The notes under the pieces were generated by a model. That model saw only the letters and a list, made by a program, of their open reading frames with translations, made no database searches and was not told the DNA's origin. Below are positions 43,098 through 51,815 of a stretch of 55,442 nt of DNA, in pieces. The position numbers were made by a program, and so were the translations under genes. The stretch is from assembly GCA_021770065.1 (NCBI GenBank), contig JAETRR010000026.1:1-55442 (forward strand), in the 5' to 3' direction. This stretch comes from Lachnoclostridium sp. (GTDB lineage Bacteria; Bacillota; Clostridia; Lachnospirales; Lachnospiraceae). Position 1 is the stretch's first letter. Each line of letters opens with the position of its first letter.

Positions 43098-44948
43098 TTA
43101 TTCACTTTCTTCTGCCGCCCCGGTAAACTCCGGAACCGCATCCAGAATCTCCATAAATTCCTCTCCGGTAATCGTTTCCCTGTCATAAAGATATTTTGCA
43201 ATCTCATGGAGCTTGGACATGTTCTCATTCAGAAGCTTTCTCGCCTTTTCATGCTGTTCCTTCACAATCTCTACAACTTTCTTATCAATCCGTGCAGCCG
43301 TCTCGTTGGAACATGCCAGGGAGGTATCCCCGCCCAGATACTGATTGCTCACCGTCTCCATAGCTACCATATCAAACTCCTCCGTCATGCCGAACCGGGC
43401 AACCATAGCCCTGGCAAGCTTTGTAGCCTGCTCAATATCATTGGAAGCTCCCGTAGTGACAGAATGGAAGATCAGCTCCTCCGCCACCCGGCCGCCGGTA
43501 AAAGTAGCAATCTTATTCTCAATCTCCTCCCGGCTCATAAGATTATGCTCCCCTTCCTCCACCTGCATGGTATAGCCCAGGGCTCCGGAAGTCCGGGGAA
43601 TAATCGTAATCTTATGTACCGGTGCCGAATGGTTCTGCAGCGCCGCTACCAGGGCATGTCCCACCTCATGGTAGGATACAATCAGCTTCTCTTTGTCAGA
43701 GAGCACCTTATTCTTCTTCTGATAACCTGCGATAACTACCTCAACACTTTCCTCCAGATCACTTTGAATTACATATTTTCTGCCCTGGCGCACCGCACGC
43801 AGGGCGCCTTCATTGATCATATTGGCCAGTTCTGCACCGGAAGCCCCCGCAGCTGCCCGGGCGATGGCATTAAAGTCTACATCCTGTGCCAGCTTAATCT
43901 TCCTGGCATGAACCTTCAGAATATCCTCCCGTCCCTTCAGATCCGGAAGCTCCACAGGAACCCTCCGGTCAAACCGTCCCGGACGGAGCAGCGCCGGATC
44001 CAGCGATTCCGGCCGGTTGGTAGCCGCCAGAATAATCACGCCTTTGCGCCCGTCAAAACCGTCCATCTCCGTGAGAAGCTGGTTGAGCGTCTGTTCTCTC
44101 TCATCATTTCCTCCCACTCCGCCGCCGTCACGCTTCTTTCCAATCGTATCAATCTCATCAATAAACACAATACAGGGAGCCTTCTCATTTGCCTGCTTAA
44201 ACAGATCCCGGACCTTAGCCGCACCCATGCCCACAAACATTTCTACAAACTCCGAACCGGAAATAGAAAAAAACGGAACATCCGCCTCACCGGCCACGGC
44301 CTTTGCAAGCAATGTCTTTCCCGTACCGGGAGGGCCTACAAGCAGTGCGCCTTTCGGCATAGAAGCGCCAATCTCCGCATACTTCTCCGGATTGTGCAGA
44401 AAATCCACAATCTCCGTCAGAATCTCCTTAGCCTCATCCTCACCGGCCACATCGGTAAACTTAATCCCCGTAGTAGACTCCACATAAATCTTGGCATTGC
44501 TCTTGCCAAAAGTCATGGCATTGCCCATAGGTCCGCCCATGCGCTTCGTCAGACTGCGCATCAAAAGCTGCCCCACAACAATCATAAGAATAAACGGAAG
44601 CAGAGAAACCAAAAAAGACATCAAAGGCGACGGTCCTTCCACAATCTCCGTTCCAAATACGGCCTCAGCCTCATGGAGGCGGTCTACCAGACCCGGATCA
44701 TTGAAAATACCAGTCTTATAATAATTGGTAGGCTCCTCTTTATCCGAAAAAATAATCTGGTTATCCTCCACCTGGACTTCTTTGATCTGCCTTGCATCGA
44801 TCATATCCAGAAACGTATCATACCCCACCTCCTTCACCTTAGGCGAAAGAGCTTTCGGAATAAACAGCGTATTCAAGAGAATCATAACCAGCAGAACAAT
44901 CACATAATAATACAAAAACGGTTTCTTTGGATTTTTAACTTCTTTCAC
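43098..44948 (-). CDS. ftsH: ATP-dependent zinc metalloprotease FtsH
   Basis: 616 residues from GTG 44948 (AGGAG seven bases upstream). Two N-terminal membrane helices ([17 protein letters not shown], about 13-29; [20 protein letters not shown], about 110-130) flank an extracellular domain. The AAA core has [35 protein letters not shown] and the [24 protein letters not shown]. The zinc site is [10 protein letters not shown], with the later [13 protein letters not shown] ligand region. It degrades membrane and short-lived cytosolic proteins and is needed for sporulation in Bacillus. Unlike in many Firmicutes, tilS and hpt are not adjacent. A structured repeat sits right before its ribosome site. 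Confidence 0.97.
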   Translation of the reverse strand: MKEVKNPKKPFLYYYVIVLLVMILLNTLFIPKALSPKVKEVGYDTFLDMIDARQIKEVQVEDNQIIFSDKEEPTNYYKTGIFNDPGLVDRLHEAEAVFGTEIVEGPSPLMSFLVSLLPFILMIVVGQLLMRSLTKRMGGPMGNAMTFGKSNAKIYVESTTGIKFTDVAGEDEAKEILTEIVDFLHNPEKYAEIGASMPKGALLVGPPGTGKTLLAKAVAGEADVPFFSISGSEFVEMFVGMGAAKVRDLFKQANEKAPCIVFIDEIDTIGKKRDGGGVGGNDEREQTLNQLLTEMDGFDGRKGVIILAATNRPESLDPALLRPGRFDRRVPVELPDLKGREDILKVHARKIKLAQDVDFNAIARAAAGASGAELANMINEGALRAVRQGRKYVIQSDLEESVEVVIAGYQKKNKVLSDKEKLIVSYHEVGHALVAALQNHSAPVHKITIIPRTSGALGYTMQVEEGEHNLMSREEIENKIATFTGGRVAEELIFHSVTTGASNDIEQATKLARAMVARFGMTEEFDMVAMETVSNQYLGGDTSLACSNETAARIDKKVVEIVKEQHEKARKLLNENMSKLHEIAKYLYDRETITGEEFMEILDAVPEFTGAAEESE

Positions 44949-44967
44949 AGATTTTCTCCTAATCTAA

Positions 44968-45068
44968 GTTCCGTAATATCCCCGGTACATCTTAACCGAA
45001 AACAACTTCCAGCCACAATAACATATGTCTGTAAATTGTTTTATGCACCGGGAGGAATATTACTGTTT
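44968..45068 (-). repeat. structured repeat element, copy 3
   Basis: 101 bases. Outer arms GTAATAT and ATATTAC, then CCCGGT and ACCGGG; inner AAAACAA and TTGTTTT. The core again has TTCCAGCC, ACATATG, CTGTAAAT and TGCAC. It ends about 20 bases before the ftsH GTG, the same distance as copy 1 from the binding-protein gene. The rest of 44949-45199 shows nothing else clear. Confidence 0.8.
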
Positions 45069-45199
45069 TATATATTAAAAAGCAGTGTACCACTATCCAA
45101 CCCACGGATCAATGAAAGAATTATAAATGAATTCTAAAATTTTAAAAAAGAAGTCCGCTGCCTTATTCTGCGCCTGACCCGTCCGTCCTCATCCTTTCA

Positions 45200-48100
45200 C
45201 TACCAATACCTTCTCCTATACCCCCAATACACCGCCCCGGCCATCATCCCAGCCGCCAGAGCCATCAAACCCAAATACCGTCCCACCGGACTTAAATCCC
45301 CCGTCTTAGGACTCGTAACCGCCGCGCCCGCATCATTAAGCTTCCCGGCCTCCGACCATCCCACTGCAATCGGCGACAGCCCGTTCACCTTAAACTCGAT
45401 CCCGGCCGCCGTCTTCGTCACAGAAGGATACTCAATCTCCCCGGCCTTATGTCCGTTCATGTCCTCCGTAAACATATGGCTCACAATAAAATCATGCTTA
45501 TTCCGATCCGTCCCGTCCGGATAAGGAATCACCACTGTAAGCCCTCCCTGTGGGAAATTCTCCTTTGTCGCCGCCTTCCATCCGGTTCCGTTGACATTCA
45601 CCATAAGAGCAGCATCATAAACTGCTATTTTATCCGACGCAACACCCGCAGCTCGCTTCTGCAGCTCCTGCTTCATCCGGGTCTCAATCTTTGCCGCCGT
45701 ATTCAAATCTTCCATATTGCCAAGTGCCGCCGGCACCTTGGAAATCCCGGCCTCCACAGACAGGCTGTATTCCACCTTATCCGTTCCGTTGGTATTGCCG
45801 GAAGCCGAGCTGTTATTGCTGTTATTACTGCCGTTTGTACTGTTATTGTTATTATTGTTATTGTTGTTATTATTGTTTGTACCCGGATTCTGAGCCGACG
45901 CCAGCACATTCACCGTAACCGCCACCTCAAAGGCCTGGTAATCCGCCGTCTCCGTTACAGGCACGGCAATAACGGCTTTTTTTCCTGCCTTAGCACTGTC
46001 ATTTGCCAGGTTTCCGGTCACTGTGGAACCGGACAAAGACGGAGTCCCCGCAAATATCAGATCCCGATCCTCCACCCGGACACTGCCCAGCTTATACCCT
46101 GCCGGAAGCACCGAAGCCAGATTAATGCTGACTCTCTCCCCCGGTCTGGCTGACACGGACATGGTCTTTGTCCCCGTGTAATTTCCTTTATCAATGGTAA
46201 ATGACGCCTCTATGGCCGGACTCCAGGTATAATTTCCGCCCGCTTTCGGACTCACCGAGACTTTCGCCGTTCCGGCATTTTTGTTATTGCTCAATGTCGC
46301 GTCATAGTCCGACTGAGCAAGGACATCCGTACCGTCCGATACCGTCAAGGAAGGCGTCACGGCACTCCCTGTAAAACTGTAGCTTCCCGAAACCTTCACT
46401 GTGGGCGTAATCGATTTGGGCGTAATCTCCCCCGGAAGCTCCAGAACTTCGTTCAGCAGTTCATAATTCTTAAGGCCCTCTCCCTTCAAAGCAAGAGTCA
46501 CCGGCACCCTGTTCTGTCCTTTCACATTGGGATCGGTATAGGCTCCCGGCGTTATCTCAATGTCAAGAATCCCTTCGTCACCGGGCACCATATTCTGAAT
46601 CGCCAGCTCTCCGGAGGCTGTGCCCGGCTCCCTTGTTTTATCATAGACCTTGGTAATCTTACAGCTTCCTGCCGCAGCCGTGACGGTACGCTTTTTCACA
46701 TCCGCCGTGCCCGTCAAAACCACTTCATCCGTATAGGTTCTTCCGTCTATGGTTCCGTTATAAAGAACCTGGAAGCTTTGGCCGGATCCTGCATCCGGCC
46801 GTCCGCTCTCGCGCAATGTAAAATGAGCGGGGTTACTGTCATTTCCCGTGCCCGTGCCTGCCGTAATATTTCCGATCTTTACAATGTCAGACCAGGAATC
46901 CCCGTAAACGGCATCCCCTTTTACAGTCACTGCATTCCCCGCAGAAGCTTCCTCCCCTCCCACGGTAAAGGTAAGCGTGCTCATAGTAAAAGCAATCTCT
47001 CCGCTTTTAGAGGCATAGCTCTGATCCGCGGGCGTAAAAGTATATGCAATCGTTCCGCTGCTGCCCTCCGGAAGCGCTGCAAGCACTTTCGTCAGATCGT
47101 CATACCCATATGTCTTTCCGTCATAAGTATAGCTGAGCGTTCCCGCAACAGTGTTCCCATTCTCATCCGTAAATACCGGCTCTCCGAACTCTCCCGTCCC
47201 GGGCCGGATATTCTGCCTCTCATTTACTGCCGCATTGTAGTCTGCCGGAGTAATTGTCAGACTGTTCTCCGTAAATTGAATGATATAATTGGGATTTGCC
47301 GTATCCGTCATCTGTCCCCGCTCAATCAGATAAGTTCCGATTGCCTCCCCGGGCCTGCGGCTTAGGGAGCCCTGCAGGGGATAACCGTCAACAATACCGT
47401 CCGCCGTATAGGTCAGTTCCGGATCCGGCTGGCTGACAGCCTTGCTCTGCGGATCTGCCGTCACGGTAACCGCTTTTTTCTTTACGGTGACATTCACGGA
47501 AGCCTCCGCCGGGCTGTACCGGGAATCCTCCGGTACAAAAAATACCTTTAATGAATGGGTGCCGGCCTCGCCGTAAAATGTATCTGCCCACTGGAAAGAA
47601 CCCTTAACAATGGCATTATCCGCATTCTTAACAACACCGCCGCTTAAAAGGCTGTTGTCCGCCGAATCCCCGAAAGTGACTTCTCCTCTTACTGCCGGTG
47701 CCTGTTCAACGGTCAGACGCTCCCCCGGCTGATCCTGGTAGCTGTCAGGAGAAAGATTCAGCACATCTCCCAAAAGCTCCTTCTGATTTGAATCATATTG
47801 ATAAGTAATCGTTCTGCTTCCTCCAAGGGAAAAAGAATACCCTCCCTCTGCCGTCCCCGCAGTTCCTGCCAGAAATAATTTGTCCGGCGCTCCTGCGGTA
47901 CCTTCATCACAGTTCGTCACATCCACCAGATAATTTCTTCCGTTCAGCGCCACAATATTCCACATATGCCTGCCGCTGCCTTTACCGCCGTCCATAGTTC
48001 CGGTAACCGTATAACACGCGGCATTGTAGAAGGTTGATAAATCACATAAATACTGAAAAGCCTTCGCATATCCCTCACAGACAACACTGGTATCCGGCCT

Positions 48101-48883
48101 GCCGTCAAATACCCAGATTAACTGCCACGGATTCCCGTATGAAGAAGCGCCTGCGGCTGCCCCTGCATTATAAGAAGCCAGGCGGTTAATCTCTGTCAGA
48201 TAAGCCTTAAGCTTTTCATAGTCCGTTTTCCCTTCATTGTCTTTTACGATCCCGGCCGCCGCGGCCGCCGCCGCATTCACTGCCGTTGTCTTTGTCTTAT
48301 CAATGGTATAGAGTTCAGCACCTTTGCGGTATTCCTCCGCAACGGCAAATGAAAATTTCAGCGAAACAACATTACTGCCTATAGTGCCCCATTCAACCTT
48401 ATACCCGTTTGATTCTGTTTTGTCATACCAGTACAAATCATAAGGGCAGTCCATCAGGAGATAATACACAATCCTTCTGGCTGTAGTCTCCACCTGGTTA
48501 TCCTGGATGCTGCCCGCATTCAGTGTAAACTCCGTAGAGTCTGTTCCCCCCGAAGCCGCCTCCTGTATCTTTCTCTTTAATTCCGAATAAATCCGCTTTT
48601 CGTCCCCTTCAAGCCTTTCTGGGCCCGCGCTGCCGTACAGGGAAATTCCATTTTCCATCCCTTCATACGCATTCTGGTACAGATATCCCTGCAGAAGTTC
48701 TTCATGATCCGGCAGTTCTTCTTCCCATTCCAGAATTTCCGAAAAAGTTTCTGCCCCGGCACCGGCCCTATCCGGAACCCCCGCCTGTACAGGCAGTGTT
48801 CTTCCGTCCGCACTGCCCCCTATCAATACTGCTGTCAGCGCCAGCATAAAACCTTTTTTTAATCTATGCTTCCAATTACTCAT
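45200..48883 (-). CDS. large cell-wall protein with transglutaminase-like domain, MBG/YDG-type repeats and sortase signal
   Basis: 1227 residues from ATG 48883 (GAGG upstream); ATG 48901 is less likely. The signal peptide (KKGFMLALTAVLIGGSADG) is followed by a helical region. A transglutaminase-like domain holds Cys near 267 (SVVCEGYAKAFQYL), His near 306 (GRHMWNIVAL) and Asp near 320 (LVDVTNCDEG). Ig-like MBG/YDG-type repeats follow (TVTADPQSKAVSQPDPELTY; KVYDKTREPGTASGEL). Then come a run of twelve Asn and an Asn/Ser-rich linker, one more domain, and a C-terminal SPKTGD with hydrophobic helix and RRRYW, a variant LPXTG sortase signal. It is secreted and attached to the wall. Whether the transglutaminase fold cross-links or hydrolyses is not known. 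Confidence 0.88.
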   Translation of the reverse strand: MSNWKHRLKKGFMLALTAVLIGGSADGRTLPVQAGVPDRAGAGAETFSEILEWEEELPDHEELLQGYLYQNAYEGMENGISLYGSAGPERLEGDEKRIYSELKRKIQEAASGGTDSTEFTLNAGSIQDNQVETTARRIVYYLLMDCPYDLYWYDKTESNGYKVEWGTIGSNVVSLKFSFAVAEEYRKGAELYTIDKTKTTAVNAAAAAAAGIVKDNEGKTDYEKLKAYLTEINRLASYNAGAAAGASSYGNPWQLIWVFDGRPDTSVVCEGYAKAFQYLCDLSTFYNAACYTVTGTMDGGKGSGRHMWNIVALNGRNYLVDVTNCDEGTAGAPDKLFLAGTAGTAEGGYSFSLGGSRTITYQYDSNQKELLGDVLNLSPDSYQDQPGERLTVEQAPAVRGEVTFGDSADNSLLSGGVVKNADNAIVKGSFQWADTFYGEAGTHSLKVFFVPEDSRYSPAEASVNVTVKKKAVTVTADPQSKAVSQPDPELTYTADGIVDGYPLQGSLSRRPGEAIGTYLIERGQMTDTANPNYIIQFTENSLTITPADYNAAVNERQNIRPGTGEFGEPVFTDENGNTVAGTLSYTYDGKTYGYDDLTKVLAALPEGSSGTIAYTFTPADQSYASKSGEIAFTMSTLTFTVGGEEASAGNAVTVKGDAVYGDSWSDIVKIGNITAGTGTGNDSNPAHFTLRESGRPDAGSGQSFQVLYNGTIDGRTYTDEVVLTGTADVKKRTVTAAAGSCKITKVYDKTREPGTASGELAIQNMVPGDEGILDIEITPGAYTDPNVKGQNRVPVTLALKGEGLKNYELLNEVLELPGEITPKSITPTVKVSGSYSFTGSAVTPSLTVSDGTDVLAQSDYDATLSNNKNAGTAKVSVSPKAGGNYTWSPAIEASFTIDKGNYTGTKTMSVSARPGERVSINLASVLPAGYKLGSVRVEDRDLIFAGTPSLSGSTVTGNLANDSAKAGKKAVIAVPVTETADYQAFEVAVTVNVLASAQNPGTNNNNNNNNNNNNSTNGSNNSNNSSASGNTNGTDKVEYSLSVEAGISKVPAALGNMEDLNTAAKIETRMKQELQKRAAGVASDKIAVYDAALMVNVNGTGWKAATKENFPQGGLTVVIPYPDGTDRNKHDFIVSHMFTEDMNGHKAGEIEYPSVTKTAAGIEFKVNGLSPIAVGWSEAGKLNDAGAAVTSPKTGDLSPVGRYLGLMALAAGMMAGAVYWGYRRRYW
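45842..45877 (-). repeat. ATT/GTT triplet run coding for twelve Asn
   Basis: Twelve successive Asn codons (AAT or AAC on the minus strand) within the linker of the wall protein. Triplet repeats of this kind change length by slippage without shifting the frame. Confidence 0.85.
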
Positions 48884-49001
48884 TTTGTCCGCCTCTCCCA
48901 TATGTCATTCTATGATCCATGCCGATTACGGCATTCTCTGTCTGGTTCTATATATTATATCACTCTTTTCTTACGGTGTAAAATAAAACACTGCTAAAAC
49001 A

Positions 49002-49031
49002 CTGGCATTATTCTCTGGGATCTGATATAAT
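49002..49031 (+). promoter_or_regulatory. possible promoter of the hybrid histidine kinase gene
   Basis: CTGGCA at 49002-49007, 18 bases, TATAAT at 49026-49031. The -10 is good and the -35 weak. About 90 bases of leader precede ATG 49130. Confidence 0.45.
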
Positions 49032-49129
49032 TCTAATAATTGTAGAAATCAGAACATAATTATCCCTGCAGTCATCAGAAATTATATCTGTTTATCTGAA
49101 AACAGAAACAACAGGAAGGAACAGTACAC

Positions 49130-51691
49130 ATGAATATTCAGCATAAAAAAAAGATCCGCACCACACAGTTTCTAATCGGAAGCTTTGTTTTGCTTCTTCT
49201 GATCAGCATAGGGGCATTTACATATCTTGGACGGCATATGCGCACAGTCAGCACGGAATCTATTATTAAAGTGGGCAACCTGTACATGTCCGGCATCAAT
49301 GATCATATTACTGCACACTTCCGTACTTTAATAGATTTAAAGCTGGAGCAGGTGGAATCCGTAACAGAAGTTGTTCCAAACGATATGGCGGATGCCGATA
49401 CCATATATGAAGAACTCATCTACCGGATCCGGGTCAACGGATTCAATTACCTGGCACTCTGTTCGGAGGACAACTCTATGGAGATGCTCTATGGAGACAA
49501 GATTCAGCTTGCCGACCCCGAACCTTTCTTCCAGTCTTTGAAACAGGGAGAAAAAAAGGTTGCCGTGGGAAAAAGCACGACCGGAAGCGAAGTAGTTATG
49601 TTCGGTGTTTCTGCCGATTATCCAATGTCGGACGGCAGAAAATCCATAGCCATGATTACTGCCGTTCCTATAGAATATATCAGTGCAATGCTGAGCACGG
49701 ATGAAGAAAACGCTTTAATCTTTTCCCATATTATCCGGAAAGACGGAAGTTTTATTGTAAGCGATATGAGCAATGAATATGAGGATTACTTCGGCAGCCT
49801 GTATGCGCGCTATCCCGAAGATGACGCACAGCAGATGCAGGCCTACATTCAAAGGCTTTCCGATGCCATGGAAAAAAAGGAGCGCTATTCCACTGTACTG
49901 GATCTCAATGAGACCAGCCAGCAGATATACTGTACCCCTCTTCCCTACTCCGAATGGCATCTGCTTACCATACTTCCCTTTGGCATTCTCAATGAGACCA
50001 TAGAGAACATGAATGCAGAGCGGACAGGAACCACCATACTTGTTATTGCAGTCATACTCATTGTACTCTTCAGCATTTTTTTCATCTATTTCCGTATAAC
50101 CCGGCAGCAGCTTATTGATCTGGAAGCAGCCCGCCAGGAGGCTTTGGCCGCCACGAAGGCAAAAAGTACATTCCTCTCAAATATGAGCCACGATATCCGG
50201 ACTCCCATGAACGCAATCGTCGGGATGACGGCAATCGCCACAGCCCACATTGACGATAAGGAGCAGGTAAGGAACTGTCTGAAAAAGATCGCACTTTCCG
50301 GCAAGCATCTGCTTGGACTTATCAATGATGTACTGGATATGTCTAAAATCGAAAGCGGAAAAATGACACTGACTGTAGAGCGTATTTCTTTACGCGAGGT
50401 AATAGAGGGAATTGTCAGTATCGTCCAGACACAGGTCAAGGCAAAAAGCCAGAGTTTCAATGTCCACATTGATAACATTATTTCCGAGGATGTATATTGC
50501 GACAGTGTCCGGCTCAACCAGATATTATTAAATATGCTGTCCAACGCGGTAAAATATACCCATGAAAACGGCATCATACAGCTGTCCTTATTCCAGGAGG
50601 AGCTGCCAGAGGATAACAGCCGTTCTTATATCCGCAACCATATCGTCGTAAAGGACAACGGTATCGGCATGACGCAGGACTTCCTCAATCAGATTTTTGA
50701 TTCCTATTCAAGAGCCGACAGCCAGAGAGTCCAAAAGACAGAAGGCGCCGGGCTGGGCATGGCAATTACAAAATATATTATTGATGCCATGGGAGGAAGC
50801 ATTTCCATAGAGAGCGAACCCAATAAAGGAACCGAGATCCATGTGGTTCTGGATCTGGAAAAAGCCGAAATCGAAGAGCTTGATATGATTCTTCCGCCAT
50901 GGCGGATGCTTGTAGTGGATGACGATGAGATTCTGTGCCATACCGCCGTGGAAGCCCTGAAATCCATCGGTATTCAGGCCCACTGGACGCTGAGCGGAGA
51001 GTCCGCCCTGGAAATGATACAAAAACAGCACCAGATCCGGGACGATTATCAGATTGTTCTTCTGGACTGGAAGCTTCCCGGGATGGACGGCCTTATGGTT
51101 GCCAGACAGATTCGGAAGATTGCAGGGGAAAATATGCCCATAATCCTCATTTCCGCTTATGACTGGGATGAATTTGAAGGAGAAGCACGGGAAGCCGGTA
51201 TCAATGGCTTTATATCAAAACCACTGTTCAAATCAACATTGTTCCATGGATTAAAGCAGTATATGGGAATGGAAGAATCAGAAGATGTCCTCATCGGAGA
51301 TATGGATCTGGCCGGATGCCGTCTGCTTGCTGCCGAGGATAATGAATTAAACTGGGAGATTCTCAATGAACTGCTGTCCGATGCCGGCATGGAACTGGAA
51401 TGGGCGGAAAACGGAGAGATCTGCCTGGAGAAATTCAAGGCCTCCGAGCCCGGATATTATAAAGCTATTCTTATGGATGTCCGTATGCCCGTTATGAACG
51501 GTTATGAAGCCACCGAAGCCATCCGTGCCCTGGATCGTCCGGACGCTCAGAGTATTCCGATCATTGCCATGACGGCAGATGCCTTCTCCGAAGATGTAAA
51601 GCACTGCCTGGACAGCGGAATGAACGCACATACTGCCAAACCCATTAATCTCGATGAGGTAATTGCCCTGCTGAAAAAGTTCATTCTGTAA
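49130..51691 (+). CDS. hybrid sensor histidine kinase with two receiver domains
   Basis: 853 residues. TM1 (about 12-30, IGSFVLLLLISIGAFTYLG) and TM2 (about 300-325, ILVIAVILIVLFSIFFIYF) bracket an extracellular Cache-like sensor. HisKA has His354 in NMSHDIRTPMNAIVGM. HATPase motifs are LNQILLNMLSNAVKYT, VKDNGIGMTQDFL and GAGLGMAITKYI. Receiver 1 has Asp646 (VLLDWKLPGMDG) and receiver 2 has Asp783 (AILMDVRMPVMNG), each with the upstream acidic pair (VVDDDE; AAEDNE). No output domain or separate response regulator is present, so the signal must pass to a distant protein. Such kinases are common in Lachnospiraceae. AGGAAGGA precedes ATG 49130. Confidence 0.93.
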   Translation: MNIQHKKKIRTTQFLIGSFVLLLLISIGAFTYLGRHMRTVSTESIIKVGNLYMSGINDHITAHFRTLIDLKLEQVESVTEVVPNDMADADTIYEELIYRIRVNGFNYLALCSEDNSMEMLYGDKIQLADPEPFFQSLKQGEKKVAVGKSTTGSEVVMFGVSADYPMSDGRKSIAMITAVPIEYISAMLSTDEENALIFSHIIRKDGSFIVSDMSNEYEDYFGSLYARYPEDDAQQMQAYIQRLSDAMEKKERYSTVLDLNETSQQIYCTPLPYSEWHLLTILPFGILNETIENMNAERTGTTILVIAVILIVLFSIFFIYFRITRQQLIDLEAARQEALAATKAKSTFLSNMSHDIRTPMNAIVGMTAIATAHIDDKEQVRNCLKKIALSGKHLLGLINDVLDMSKIESGKMTLTVERISLREVIEGIVSIVQTQVKAKSQSFNVHIDNIISEDVYCDSVRLNQILLNMLSNAVKYTHENGIIQLSLFQEELPEDNSRSYIRNHIVVKDNGIGMTQDFLNQIFDSYSRADSQRVQKTEGAGLGMAITKYIIDAMGGSISIESEPNKGTEIHVVLDLEKAEIEELDMILPPWRMLVVDDDEILCHTAVEALKSIGIQAHWTLSGESALEMIQKQHQIRDDYQIVLLDWKLPGMDGLMVARQIRKIAGENMPIILISAYDWDEFEGEAREAGINGFISKPLFKSTLFHGLKQYMGMEESEDVLIGDMDLAGCRLLAAEDNELNWEILNELLSDAGMELEWAENGEICLEKFKASEPGYYKAILMDVRMPVMNGYEATEAIRALDRPDAQSIPIIAMTADAFSEDVKHCLDSGMNAHTAKPINLDEVIALLKKFIL

Positions 51692-51754
51692 TATGTTTTT
51701 GCGCGGTAAAAAAACTGCCTTTTCTATCGGACAACTCCCATGTATATAACTCAG

Positions 51755-51788
51755 AAGAGGCTGCCGGAAAATAAGCCGGCAGCCTCTT
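51755..51788 (+). terminator. intrinsic terminator of the hybrid kinase gene
   Basis: Arms AAGAGGCTGCCGG (51755-51767) and CCGGCAGCCTCTT (51776-51788) with loop AAAATAAG, followed by T. The loop repeats that of the other dispersed hairpins. Confidence 0.9.
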
Positions 51789-51815
51789 TTTTATACCTTC
51801 AAAATCCCGATTTTC

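Noticed and set aside
43053..45137. A 694-residue open frame on the plus strand
   Set aside because: It lies opposite ftsH, whose motifs are complete. Its composition (His, Arg, Leu, Asn) is that of an antisense shadow, and it crosses a terminator and a repeat.
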